A model generated the notes under the pieces. That model did not search any database and had not been told where the DNA came from. It saw only the letters and a list, made by a program, of their open reading frames with translations. The position numbers and the translations under genes were made by a program. From the NCBI RefSeq assembly GCF_902506265.1, contig NZ_LR733556.1:1607971-1671970 (forward strand): DNA of 64,000 nucleotides, read 5' to 3'. The DNA is from Flavobacterium sp. 9AF (GTDB lineage: Bacteria > Bacteroidota > Bacteroidia > Flavobacteriales > Flavobacteriaceae). Shown piece after piece: positions 7,540-16,029 of the stretch; positions within the stretch are counted from its first letter, which is position 1, and every line of letters begins with the position of its first letter.

Positions 7540-10380
7540 ATGAAACAAAACTACTTTAGTTTATTACTTGTATTATTTTGCCTTTCAAATACCTTATTCG
7601 CGCAAAATAATGCTATCGACCTTGCTGGAACAACTAATTATATTAGTATTCCTAATACCTATTCTTTAAATAGTAATGCATTCACTGTAGAATTTGATTT
7701 CTATATGAATAGTTTGCAAAATTATAATGGAGGTGTAACTTCTACATCAACAATAAATTCTAATATTCCTGAACCTTTAGATTTTTATGTAGATAATACA
7801 GGCCAAGCTAATGTAGTTTTGGGTAATGGTTCGCAATTTGAAACTATTAATTTAACCACTTTAAGTGCAGGACAATGGTATCACATAGCTATAATTGTGG
7901 ATAATGTAACTTTGAGAGCGCATATAAATGGCAACTTAGCTGCTCTTTCTCTTATAAGTGTTCCTCTATCAAGTACAGGAAACATTAGAATTGGAGATCG
8001 TATGGATGGCGCAACCAATGCCAATGCTAGATTTGATAATGTGCGCATTTGGTCTGTTGCAAGATCTGCAACAGAAATACAAAATAACATCAACAGTTGC
8101 TTAATTGGAAATGAAACTGGTTTAGACATCTATTATACTTTTGAAAATATTTCTGGCAACACGGTTGTTGATATTGCAAGTAATAATGGTAGTCAAAACG
8201 GTACTATTGTTGGTACAACATCAAACACTACTGGTACAAATTGCACACCAAGTGTTCCAGCAGCACCTACAACTTTATATGCTACACAAATTTTTACTGG
8301 TGACAATAAAACAGTGAGTGACCTCCAAGCAACAGGAAATAATATTAAGTGGTATTATGATGCTGCAGGTAATTCATTATTACCAAATAATTATCCTTTA
8401 TATGATAATTTAACGTATTATGCTTCCCAAACTGTAACAGGTGTAGAAAGTACCAATCTTTTACCCGTAACATTAAAAAGAGTTTCTAATAACACACAAA
8501 TTGTACCTTCTACAAGTACTGTAGCAAATTTAGTCGCTACTACTAGTACAGGTGCAACCGCAAAATGGTTTACAACCGCTTCAGGTGGCACAGCACTTAG
8601 CAATACGGATGTAATAACTCCTGGTACCTATTATGTAGAGCAAGTAATCCCAACAACTATTCAAACGCTAGGTAGTGGTTTTAATAGTCCAGAAAGTGTT
8701 GCTATACAAGCTGATGGTAAAATTGTTGTAGCAGATACACAAAGTCATTTAATAAAACGCATGAATGCTGATGGTAGTAATATCGTAACATTAGCTTCCG
8801 GACTTAACTTTCCTGGTGGCTTAGCTATACAATCAGATGGTAAAATTTTGTTTACTGAAGCAAACAGCACTACTATAAAACGTATGAATGCTGATGGTAG
8901 CAACATAGAAACATTAGGGTCTGGATTTAGTGGACCTTATGGAATTGCCATTCAAGCTGATGGCAAAATCATAATTACTGACGCCAATGATTACCTTATA
9001 AAACGTATGGATGCAGATGGTAATAATATTGTGACTTTGGGTAGTGGATTTAATAGTCCTACAGGTGTTACTGTACAGGCTGATGGTAAAATTGTCCTAG
9101 GCGACACAAATAATAATGCTGTAAAACGAATGGATTCTGATGGCAGTAACATTGTAACTTTAGGTTCCACTTTTAATCGCCCTTTTGGAGTTGTTATACA
9201 AGCTGATGGTAAAATCGTGGTAGCAGATGCAATCAATGATGTTATTAAACGTATGGATGCAGATGGCACTAATATTGTAACTTTAGCTTCAGGTTTTGAT
9301 CGTCCTTTTTCGATTGCGATTCAAAATGATGGCAAAATTGTTGTAACGGATACTTATCATGATGCTATTAAGCGTATAACTGAAGGATCAACAAGCAACC
9401 GTGTAGCGGTACAAATAACCACTACCTCTACAACGGCTTCTTATTTAAATTTTGATGGGAATAAAGATTATATTCAATTAACTCATTTTGAAAAACCCAA
9501 CGAGTTTACCATTGAAGCATGGGTAAAAAGTGATTATGAGAATGGAAATATTGTATGTTGGGGCAAAAATTCAACCGATACAAGTCACACAAAATTAAGA
9601 GTTAATGATGGAGATGTAGATTTTTATATTTATGATTATGTGAACGACATAAACAATACTATTTCGTCTTCAATTAGTATCAATAGCAATTGGCATCATA
9701 TTGCTGTAGTCAAAAATGCGAATACAACCAACAATTTAGAAATTTATATTGATGGTGTTTTAGGTGTAACGGGTACTGTAAATATCGATATTACTTCTGA
9801 TAATTTATTTATTGGAGCAAGAGGTTATAACAATTTAGCACCAGGAGAATTGTTTGATGGCGATTTAGATGAAGTTAGAATTTGGAATACTGCAAGAACG
9901 GCTACTGAAATTAATGATTCTAAAGATTGTGAATTACTTGGAAATGAAAGTGGTTTATTGGCTTATTACACATTTAATCAAGGGTATGACCAAGCAAATA
10001 ATAGTACTGTTACTACTTTAATAAATTCCGTTTCTGGTGGTTCTAATGGTGTATTAAATAATTTTAATCTTTACGGAACAACTTCAAATTGGTTACATGG
10101 TTCTCCTTTAACTTCTGGAGTAACTTGTGCTAGTTTAGGGAATAGTTCATTTAGCAATTTTGAAGATTTCTTGGTATATCCAAACCCTTCTTCTGGAATT
10201 TTTAATATTGATACAGACCAAGAAATTGAAATCCGTGTTTTTGATATTTTAGGAAAAGAAATAATTACAAAAACTAATCGCAAAACAATAGACATTTCAA
10301 GTTATTACAAGGGCGTTTATTATTTGGAGATTATCTCTAAAGACGGAGGAAAGAGCTTACACAAATTAGTTAAGAAATAA
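7540..10380 (+). CDS. Secreted LamG / six-bladed propeller / LamG protein with T9SS domain (paralogue)
   Basis: 946-aa paralogue of the preceding gene. Signal peptide (MKQNYFSLLLVLFCLSNT), first LamG domain (about 22-235), Ig-like segments (about 245-375), six 41-aa propeller repeats (378-623), then directly a second LamG domain (about 632-860) and a T9SS type A domain (about 875-946). It lacks the Ig/PKD spacer between propeller and second LamG present in the 1110-aa protein. Its sorting domain (VFDILGKEI, YYKGVYYLEI) differs from that of the other two paralogues, so domains have been shuffled. Exported to the surface or medium by type IX secretion; ligand unknown. The stop codon overlaps the start of a 30-codon ORF (TAATG). 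Confidence 0.85.
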   Translation: MKQNYFSLLLVLFCLSNTLFAQNNAIDLAGTTNYISIPNTYSLNSNAFTVEFDFYMNSLQNYNGGVTSTSTINSNIPEPLDFYVDNTGQANVVLGNGSQFETINLTTLSAGQWYHIAIIVDNVTLRAHINGNLAALSLISVPLSSTGNIRIGDRMDGATNANARFDNVRIWSVARSATEIQNNINSCLIGNETGLDIYYTFENISGNTVVDIASNNGSQNGTIVGTTSNTTGTNCTPSVPAAPTTLYATQIFTGDNKTVSDLQATGNNIKWYYDAAGNSLLPNNYPLYDNLTYYASQTVTGVESTNLLPVTLKRVSNNTQIVPSTSTVANLVATTSTGATAKWFTTASGGTALSNTDVITPGTYYVEQVIPTTIQTLGSGFNSPESVAIQADGKIVVADTQSHLIKRMNADGSNIVTLASGLNFPGGLAIQSDGKILFTEANSTTIKRMNADGSNIETLGSGFSGPYGIAIQADGKIIITDANDYLIKRMDADGNNIVTLGSGFNSPTGVTVQADGKIVLGDTNNNAVKRMDSDGSNIVTLGSTFNRPFGVVIQADGKIVVADAINDVIKRMDADGTNIVTLASGFDRPFSIAIQNDGKIVVTDTYHDAIKRITEGSTSNRVAVQITTTSTTASYLNFDGNKDYIQLTHFEKPNEFTIEAWVKSDYENGNIVCWGKNSTDTSHTKLRVNDGDVDFYIYDYVNDINNTISSSISINSNWHHIAVVKNANTTNNLEIYIDGVLGVTGTVNIDITSDNLFIGARGYNNLAPGELFDGDLDEVRIWNTARTATEINDSKDCELLGNESGLLAYYTFNQGYDQANNSTVTTLINSVSGGSNGVLNNFNLYGTTSNWLHGSPLTSGVTCASLGNSSFSNFEDFLVYPNPSSGIFNIDTDQEIEIRVFDILGKEIITKTNRKTIDISSYYKGVYYLEIISKDGGKSLHKLVKK
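8671..9408 (+). repeat. Six in-frame 123-bp coding repeats (propeller blades)
   Basis: Units begin at 8671, 8794, 8917, 9040, 9163 and 9286, exactly 123 bp apart. They encode six 41-residue blades with core GxxxQADGKIVxxD and IKRMDADG. Confidence 0.9.
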
Positions 10381-10472
10381 TGAAGTTTTTTCATAAATAT
10401 AAACTAGAAACACTATTAACCATCTTATATATAGTATTGATTTTACTTGCTATTTATATTTATCAAATGTAA
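10380..10472 (+). CDS. Candidate 30-aa single-helix membrane microprotein
   Basis: Short ORF whose ATG overlaps the stop of the 946-aa LamG gene (TAATG), the classic layout for translational coupling. The product begins MKFFHKYKLETLLT and continues with about 16 uninterrupted hydrophobic or aromatic residues to IYIYQM, so it would be a one-helix inner-membrane peptide with a basic N-terminus. The stop codon is followed at once by a strong terminator, so the ORF fits exactly between the coupled stop and the transcript end. I know no matching family. It could be chance in AT-rich DNA; a homologue with conserved position would settle that. Confidence 0.45.
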   Translation: MKFFHKYKLETLLTILYIVLILLAIYIYQM

Positions 10473-10502
10473 AAGAAGAGGCTGTTAAAACAGCCTCTTC
10501 TT
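10473..10502 (+). terminator. Strong hairpin terminator
   Basis: Perfect 14-bp stem (left arm AAGAAGAGGCTGTT) with a minimal AA loop. It ends the LamG transcript and could also serve the convergent DoxX gene. Confidence 0.85.
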
Positions 10503-10565
10503 AATTAAAAGAAAGTATTTCTTAATTACAAAAACTACTTTCAACTAAAAAAATTAACAAAAAAT

Positions 10566-11024
10566 CTAATTGAATTTTAAAATACCCTTGTCAAATAATA
10601 AAGGTTTCCATATCTTAAATGAAAAGGCAATTAAAATAATATTGGCAATTAAAAAGGTAAGCGTTAAGATAAGTTCACCTAGTTCATGCGGTTCTAAAAA
10701 TAAATGAAATAAAAAGATATTTATGGTTATGGGTAAAACCAATACTGCACCTATTCTAGAGCAAACTTGACTGATGAGCAACAATCCTGCAAAAAGTTCA
10801 GCAAGTCCAAGAAATTGCCAGAAAAAACCAGATTGTTTTAATCCAAACACATAATTTTTAATTTTTAAAACTTCTTCATTTGGAGCTACTTCTTCGCCTT
10901 TTTGCACTTTTTCGATTATCTCTGTTGGTTTAGATGAAGGCTTAAATTTATTTAAGCTACCATAAATCATAAAACCGCCCAAGTACAAGTTTAATAGTAT
11001 AATTACAATTTTAAATGCTTTCAT
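10566..11024 (-). CDS. DoxX-like integral membrane protein
   Basis: 152-aa polytopic inner-membrane protein. About four hydrophobic helices (around 5-25, 62-82, 88-108, 115-140), the LGLAELFAGLLL segment and overall length fit the DoxX family, whose members are small four-helix quinone-linked or redox-associated proteins of mostly unclear role. It lies 7 bp after the HmuY-like gene and appears to be last in the TonB receptor-HmuY-DoxX operon. DoxX-type genes appear beside haem uptake genes in other Bacteroidota as I recall, but the role here is inferred only from position. Confidence 0.72.
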   Translation of the reverse strand: MKAFKIVIILLNLYLGGFMIYGSLNKFKPSSKPTEIIEKVQKGEEVAPNEEVLKIKNYVFGLKQSGFFWQFLGLAELFAGLLLISQVCSRIGAVLVLPITINIFLFHLFLEPHELGELILTLTFLIANIILIAFSFKIWKPLLFDKGILKFN

Positions 11025-11031
11025 GATACAA

Positions 11032-12138
11032 TTACTTTACTATTTTATATTCAAATACAGGATAACCTCTTTCACCACTATCATTCGTTAAGGCTAAAAA
11101 TCTAAGTTTGTATATATTTTCTTCCCCATCTTTTATGATATAAAAACGATCATCTTTTATACTTGGTAAAGAACTAGGTCCACCACCATTTCTCCATGAA
11201 GAACCAATAACTCTTTGATCAGTAATAGATGTAGCAAATTGAGTCTCATCAACATTCGCTAAAGAAAAGCTTTCAAATTCTGTAGCTGTTTGTGCTGCTT
11301 CAGTTGCTAAAACTTCATACACTTTAGTACCTCCTAAAATATTTGTAGTAATAAAATCTGAAAAATAATAGGTAATACTCGAAGTTCCGTAAGGATAATA
11401 ATTGGTAAATCCACTAAAATTTAAATCCCATTTTGCTTGTTTGGGTTGTACATTTACAATTTGTCCGCTATTTAAACTTACAAAAACGAAGTTATATTCT
11501 GCATTTTTTGAAATAACTACCGACTGAGCAGTTGTTGCATCTAAATCAGCATATTGAAGTAAATAATCATTACCTTGTTTTGTAATTCTAATCTTTTTCC
11601 ATCCTCTTGCATTTCCATCCATAGCAACCGAACCTGTCGTAGGTGTAGCATTTCCTACTTCATAACCTAAATTCACGAGATATACTTTGTTCTCTTGATT
11701 ATCTGTTGAAATTTCAGCAATTGCTGTACCTTCACCATTTCCATTTCCTTCTAAAATTCCAGTGGGATTATCTACATAACCCATAGTAGATAAAGTAGAA
11801 TAACCTACAGCGACACTAGCATCTTGTGTTTGAATTTCAGTTATATCTGTAGAAGTGGTTTGCTTAACAGCCATTTTTATAGAACCATTAATAATTACTC
11901 TAAAATCAGCATCAGTAGAGAATCCTAAGTCCCAAGAATCTCTTAAGATAGCAGTTTGTTCATTAGAACTTAAATCGACATATACTTGATTTTGTTCATT
12001 AGGACCACCAAGTAAAGGAGAAACTATAGCTTCAGCAACTGGAGCATTTTGATTGTTGCTTTCAGAACCATTATCATCATTAGAACATGATATAAATAGA
12101 ATGGAAAATAATGTGAATAAGAAAAATTGATTTTTCAT
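11032..12138 (-). CDS. HmuY-family haem-binding lipoprotein
   Basis: 368-aa outer-membrane or surface lipoprotein. The N-terminus has a lipoprotein signal with lipobox LFISC (Cys18), followed by an acidic DDN stretch often associated with surface export in Bacteroidota. HmuY features include YVDLSSNEQ, DSWDLGF near residue 90 and a second WDLNFSG near 235. HmuY of Porphyromonas binds haem and hands it to a TonB receptor; here the receptor gene lies just upstream (21 bp gap). The protein is longer than the approximately 216-aa Porphyromonas HmuY, which is common for flavobacterial members. Haem ligands cannot be assigned by eye. Expected to be iron-repressed. Confidence 0.82.
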   Translation of the reverse strand: MKNQFFLFTLFSILFISCSNDDNGSESNNQNAPVAEAIVSPLLGGPNEQNQVYVDLSSNEQTAILRDSWDLGFSTDADFRVIINGSIKMAVKQTTSTDITEIQTQDASVAVGYSTLSTMGYVDNPTGILEGNGNGEGTAIAEISTDNQENKVYLVNLGYEVGNATPTTGSVAMDGNARGWKKIRITKQGNDYLLQYADLDATTAQSVVISKNAEYNFVFVSLNSGQIVNVQPKQAKWDLNFSGFTNYYPYGTSSITYYFSDFITTNILGGTKVYEVLATEAAQTATEFESFSLANVDETQFATSITDQRVIGSSWRNGGGPSSLPSIKDDRFYIIKDGEENIYKLRFLALTNDSGERGYPVFEYKIVK

Positions 12139-12159
12139 AATATAAAATTAATTTGGTTA

Positions 12160-14268
12160 TTAAAAATTTAGATTACAGGTTAATTTTAAAAAATAGCTTC
12201 TGCCATAAGCTAATAATATCTGTGATGAGACTTCGTGTCCACCGCTTTGATTTAAATTGGATTGATTTACGTTATTAACATCTAAAAGATTTCTAGCGCC
12301 CAGTGTTAACTCAAAAATGTCGTTATAAAATAGCTTCCTGACAGATAAGTCTAACCAACTATACGGTTCAATTTCTGACAAAAGATAGCCGTCTGTTGCA
12401 GCAATATATTGTTGCGTCTTTCCTGTAAATTTATAATATGCAGAAAGTATAGTTTTGTATTTTAAGAAGGTGTATGAAACGTTAGAATTTAAGTTGAAAT
12501 TATACAAAAAAGTATCGTCTGAGGAAAATTCTAAATTATCAATTTGTCTTGAAATACCAGTTAAAGAACCTCCTAAAGAAAAATTCCATTTTTTTGATTG
12601 ATAATTATTTGACCATGTAAAATTTAAACTCCTAAACTTACTTATGTTTATATATTCATAAATAGGTGTTGCTCCTTCAAACCCAGTTAATGCACTAGTA
12701 ATTTTATCGTTAACAAGTAAATAATTCGTTATGAAATTAGATTTTAAATACCCATTATTTAAATCCAGTTGTTTTTTAAGGCTTATTTCATAAGAGGTAC
12801 TTTTTTCAGGAACTAAATTTTCATTTCCAACAAAATAATGACCGTCAAAAATGATTTGATTATAAAGTTCTGTAAATGTTGGCGTTCTATACGATTTGCC
12901 CAAAGAAGCTCTAAACTCATAATTTTTAGGCAACAATATTCGGTTTCCAAGTGAGGCCGCATATTGGTTTTTAAATAAAGATTGAAAAGAATATCTAAGA
13001 CCAGAACGAATAGAAAAAGAATCGCTCAAATTGATTTCAGAAATACTAAAAAAGTCGATATTATCTATACTTTTACTGACTTCTTTTTCTTGATTATTTT
13101 CTTCATCTACAATTGCAAAGCCTTTATTTTTAATGGCTTCATAGCCTAATTGTAAATCCATCTTAGAATTTGAAAAAGAAGGGTTAAATGTACCAATTGA
13201 ATAAAAAACCTCCATCGATTGATCTTTTCTTTTAATAGAATTCAATTCAACATCATTTGTAATATTATATCTATATTCCTCCGTTTCTCTCTTTTGATAT
13301 TGGTAAGACAATGACACATTATAATTCCATTTAGAAAACATTTTGCCTACTGCATTTAAATGATTATATAATCTAGAGGTAAAATATTTTTGATCATCAC
13401 CATACTTGTATGCCCCATACATTGTATTATAACCAGACTGAACTGTTGCACTATAATAATCCACTTCTTCATCTAGTTTTTCAAACTTGTAAAACATCCT
13501 AAACAAATCATTTTTATAAGATAGAAGTACATTATTCTGCCATTGCTCTTTTGGTAACCATGAATATCCCCTAGTGCCATCATTTATAGTATAAGTTTTA
13601 CCATTATTATTTCCTAAAAAACCTTTAAAATCATTTCGATTACTGCCTATACTTACAAACCAGTTCTCTTTAAATTTATGAGATAACTTTACATTTTGAA
13701 TATGTCGTCCTTTTTCAAATAAAGAAAACTCTTTCCCTACAGTTTCTTCTTGTAATGAGGTGGTAATATTCCATTTTTTATTGCTTGTTTTTTTAGTAAT
13801 GATATTTAAGATTCCTGTTACAGCATTAGCCCCATGAGTAACTCCCATAGAACCTTCAATAATTTCAATTTGCTCAATATCATTTAAATTAATTTGAGAT
13901 AAGTCGATATTATTTCCAAATCCAGATTCATTAACTAAAGGCACATTGTCAATGAGTATTTTAAAATATCCTGCATCTAATCCAAACATAGCAACAGTAG
14001 ATTTTCCAGAATTACTACTAGGTCTAACTGTAATGTTTATATATTGATTTAAAATATCTCCTAAATGGGTTGCTCCAAGATTAGCAATGTCTTCAGATGA
14101 AATTATCCTAACATTGTGAACTGATTTTTTTAACGATTGCGGTTCTATTTGGCCTGTTAAAACCACTTCTTTTAAAGCATGCATTTGTAAAGAATCTTGT
14201 TCTTTATTTTGAGAAAAAATGACAAAAGTATTCAAACTAAATAGCAGGGCAAAAGATAATTTTTTCAT
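12160..14268 (-). CDS. TonB-dependent receptor, probable haem or iron uptake
   Basis: 702-aa outer-membrane receptor. Signal peptide (MKKLSFALLFSLNTFVIFS, cleaved near residue 20), TonB-box region (LKEVVLTGQ), plug domain about 35-160 (SSEDIANLG, ILIDNVPL, IEIIEGSMGVTHGANAVTGILNI), then a 22-strand-type barrel ending in Phe (KLTCNLNF), the usual outer-membrane C-terminus. There is no carboxypeptidase-like N-terminal domain. First gene of the operon with the HmuY and DoxX genes, so it probably imports haem released by HmuY; the substrate is inferred from this context. A palindrome resembling an iron-repressor site lies directly upstream at 14270-14288. Confidence 0.85.
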   Translation of the reverse strand: MKKLSFALLFSLNTFVIFSQNKEQDSLQMHALKEVVLTGQIEPQSLKKSVHNVRIISSEDIANLGATHLGDILNQYINITVRPSSNSGKSTVAMFGLDAGYFKILIDNVPLVNESGFGNNIDLSQINLNDIEQIEIIEGSMGVTHGANAVTGILNIITKKTSNKKWNITTSLQEETVGKEFSLFEKGRHIQNVKLSHKFKENWFVSIGSNRNDFKGFLGNNNGKTYTINDGTRGYSWLPKEQWQNNVLLSYKNDLFRMFYKFEKLDEEVDYYSATVQSGYNTMYGAYKYGDDQKYFTSRLYNHLNAVGKMFSKWNYNVSLSYQYQKRETEEYRYNITNDVELNSIKRKDQSMEVFYSIGTFNPSFSNSKMDLQLGYEAIKNKGFAIVDEENNQEKEVSKSIDNIDFFSISEINLSDSFSIRSGLRYSFQSLFKNQYAASLGNRILLPKNYEFRASLGKSYRTPTFTELYNQIIFDGHYFVGNENLVPEKSTSYEISLKKQLDLNNGYLKSNFITNYLLVNDKITSALTGFEGATPIYEYINISKFRSLNFTWSNNYQSKKWNFSLGGSLTGISRQIDNLEFSSDDTFLYNFNLNSNVSYTFLKYKTILSAYYKFTGKTQQYIAATDGYLLSEIEPYSWLDLSVRKLFYNDIFELTLGARNLLDVNNVNQSNLNQSGGHEVSSQILLAYGRSYFLKLTCNLNF

Positions 14269-14269
14269 T

Positions 14270-14350
14270 ATTTAGAATTAATCTTAATAAAATTATTTTT
14301 GCAAATATATATGTTATTTTTATTTGTTCTAAATTAATTTAATATTTTTG
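14270..14350. promoter_or_regulatory. Divergent promoter region with candidate iron-repressor palindromes
   Basis: Two inverted repeats lie between the receptor and DUF6607 genes: ATTTAGAATTAATCTTAAT at 14270-14288 (imperfect) and TAAATTAATTTA at 14330-14341 (perfect). The minus-strand box TATATTTG (14302-14309) serves the receptor; the plus-strand box TATTTTTG (14343-14350), with a TTG at 14324-14326, serves DUF6607. The second palindrome sits between the plus-strand -33 and -7 elements. The TTTAGA-type half-sites resemble DtxR/IdeR-like or Fur sites; assignment to a repressor is inference. Confidence 0.5.
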
Positions 14351-14382
14351 TATCAGAAATTTTTTAAAATTAAACTATAATC

Positions 14383-15273
14383 ATGAACAAATTATTTACC
14401 ATTTTGATTGCATTTATCTCATTTCATTCGAGTTATGCACAAGAAAAACAAAAAGACATCGAATCTATTAAAAAAATGTGTGGATGCTATGAAGTAAAAT
14501 TTAATTTTACCGAAACATTTCAAACCATAAATGATTCTACACATAAACCATCACCAACAAAAAAAGATTATGGATTAGAATGGGTAGAACTTGTAGAGGA
14601 TACTCCTAATAAATTAGTTCTTCAGCATTTGTTAATTGTTAGTGATAATATGATTATAAAACATTGGAGACAAGATTGGTTATATGAAAACACTACTTTA
14701 TACCAGTTTGAAAAAGATAATACTTGGAAATATGTATCATTACAACCTAAAGACGTTAAAGGGCAATGGACACAAAAAGTATATCAGGTAGATGATAGTC
14801 CGCGTTATGAAGGTACTGCATCTTGGATACATAAAGATGGTAAAGACTACTGGATGAACACCACTGACGCGCCACTACCAAGAAGAGAACATACTATTCG
14901 TAAAGATTATAATGTATTAGAGCGAAGAAATATTCATGAAATAACTTCTTATGGTTGGTTACATGAACAAGACAATAGAAAACTAGTGCGAGATGGTAAA
15001 GGGAATGATACTGAAATTGCACAAGAAAAAGGACTTGACTTGTATGTTAAAGTAGATAATTCGAAGTGTTTAGCGGCACAAAACTGGTGGAAAGTAAATC
15101 AAAAGCTTTGGAAAAATGTGAGAGAAAAATGGCAAACCGTTTTTAACAAAAAGCAAAATATTCAATTAGAAAGTACCGTAGATAACAAACCGTTATTTTC
15201 ACATTTATTTGATTTAAAACCAGAAACAAAAAAAGAGGAAACAGATAAAATTATTGATTCATTTGTAAAATAA
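14383..15273 (+). CDS. DUF6607 family exported protein
   Basis: 296-aa protein with an N-terminal signal peptide (about 1-19, ending SYAQ). The mature part starts with a CGCYEVKFNFTETF segment and is rich in Trp and acidic residues (LEWVELVED, HWRQDWLYE, GQWTQKVYQVDD, YWMNTTDAPLPRREHTIR), matching what I know as DUF6607, an uncharacterised Bacteroidota family. Predicted location is periplasm or outer-membrane face. Divergent from the receptor-HmuY operon with a shared control region, so co-regulated iron or haem-related function is likely but unproven. Confidence 0.75.
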   Translation: MNKLFTILIAFISFHSSYAQEKQKDIESIKKMCGCYEVKFNFTETFQTINDSTHKPSPTKKDYGLEWVELVEDTPNKLVLQHLLIVSDNMIIKHWRQDWLYENTTLYQFEKDNTWKYVSLQPKDVKGQWTQKVYQVDDSPRYEGTASWIHKDGKDYWMNTTDAPLPRREHTIRKDYNVLERRNIHEITSYGWLHEQDNRKLVRDGKGNDTEIAQEKGLDLYVKVDNSKCLAAQNWWKVNQKLWKNVREKWQTVFNKKQNIQLESTVDNKPLFSHLFDLKPETKKEETDKIIDSFVK

Positions 15274-15279
15274 ATCACT

Positions 15280-15627
15280 ATGTGCAATCATTTTAAATAC
15301 TTAACAAAAAACAAAAATGGCTTTTTAATTTATTGTTTTAAATCTAAAGCCTATCAGTTGTCTTATAAAAACTTAAATTTTAATTTATCTGATTATGAGT
15401 TAAATAGCTTAGTTAAGTATTTAAAAAACATAGATTGTTCCTATTGGGAAAAAGAATATGAGAATTCTATTTATGAGAAAAAAATTCCAATTCCAACCCT
15501 GCAAAATAATTTTATGATTCTCTTAGAACGTCATGAAGTTGCTGAATTAGTATCATTATTAGACTTTAAAAAGAAACCTGGATTTCTTTCATATATAGAT
15601 ATTAATTATCCCATGAACTTAAATTAA
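15280..15627 (+). CDS. Small cytoplasmic protein, DUF6686-like
   Basis: 115-aa protein without signal peptide or membrane helix, starting 6 bp after DUF6607, so very likely co-transcribed. The N-terminal CNHFKYL and the lone Cys residues (C2, about C20 and C52) are the only possible metal or haem ligands. The sequence and the linkage to HmuY-type genes recall DUF6686, but I assign that tentatively. A small cytoplasmic partner for haem uptake or storage would fit; no function is demonstrated. A terminator follows immediately. Confidence 0.6.
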   Translation: MCNHFKYLTKNKNGFLIYCFKSKAYQLSYKNLNFNLSDYELNSLVKYLKNIDCSYWEKEYENSIYEKKIPIPTLQNNFMILLERHEVAELVSLLDFKKKPGFLSYIDINYPMNLN

Positions 15628-15653
15628 AAAGCGAGATTAAAATCTCGCTTTTT
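15626..15653. terminator. Bidirectional terminator
   Basis: Stem AAAAAGCGAGATT pairs with AATCTCGCTTTTT around an AA loop. The A/T tails on both sides suit both the DUF6686-like gene and the convergent ferredoxin gene. Confidence 0.9.
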
Positions 15654-15661
15654 AATTTATT

Positions 15662-15991
15662 TTATTGTTCAGGTGCAATCTCTAATTCTAAGCCATCGAG
15701 ATCTTCTGTTAGATGTATTTGACAGCCTAAACGGCTATTTTCTTTAACATGATAGGCCTCAGAAAGCATAGCTTCTTCGTCATCGTTCCGTTCAGATTTT
15801 AAAACATCATTTAAAACATAACACTGACAGGAAGCGCACATGGCCATTCCGCCACAAATACCAATAGTTCCTTCTTCTGCTAATTCATAAGAACGAATTA
15901 ACTCCATAACATTCATATTCATATCGGTAGGAGCTTGTACTTCATGAAGTACTCCATTTCTATCTGTGATTTTTATGGTAATATCTGTCAT
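15662..15991 (-). CDS. 2Fe-2S ferredoxin (adrenodoxin-like)
   Basis: 109-aa soluble electron carrier. Cluster ligands are Cys46, Cys52, Cys55 and Cys90 (C-x5-C-x2-C-x34-C in GICGGMAMCASCQC and RLGCQIHL), the pattern of adrenodoxin or Isc-type 2Fe-2S ferredoxins; Cys57 is an extra. The gene lies downstream of a ferredoxin reductase on the same strand, separated only by a four-helix-bundle gene with repeat flanks. It probably takes electrons from that reductase and feeds iron-sulfur assembly or a haem-degrading or P450-like enzyme elsewhere; partners are inferred. Confidence 0.9.
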   Translation of the reverse strand: MTDITIKITDRNGVLHEVQAPTDMNMNVMELIRSYELAEEGTIGICGGMAMCASCQCYVLNDVLKSERNDDEEAMLSEAYHVKENSRLGCQIHLTEDLDGLELEIAPEQ

Positions 15992-16001
15992 TAATTAAAA
16001 G

Positions 16002-16029
16002 TAATTAGGAGTTAGTTTTTAGTTATTAG
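16002..16029. repeat. Heptad repeats NNNTTAG, four units
   Basis: TAATTAG, then three more 7-bp units each ending TTAG, with exact 7-bp phase. It covers the 3' end of the S23 gene. Inverted units (CTAACAA twice, then CTATTTA) lie at the other side of that gene, at 16397-16417. Confidence 0.6.

Noticed and set aside
8991..9269. Open antisense frame across the propeller repeats
   Set aside because: It is a by-product of the repeated coding pattern on the opposite strand; no start region or family resemblance.
8671..9408. Regular 123-bp repeats that could suggest a repeat array or CRISPR-like structure
   Set aside because: They are in-frame coding blades of a beta-propeller with no spacers.
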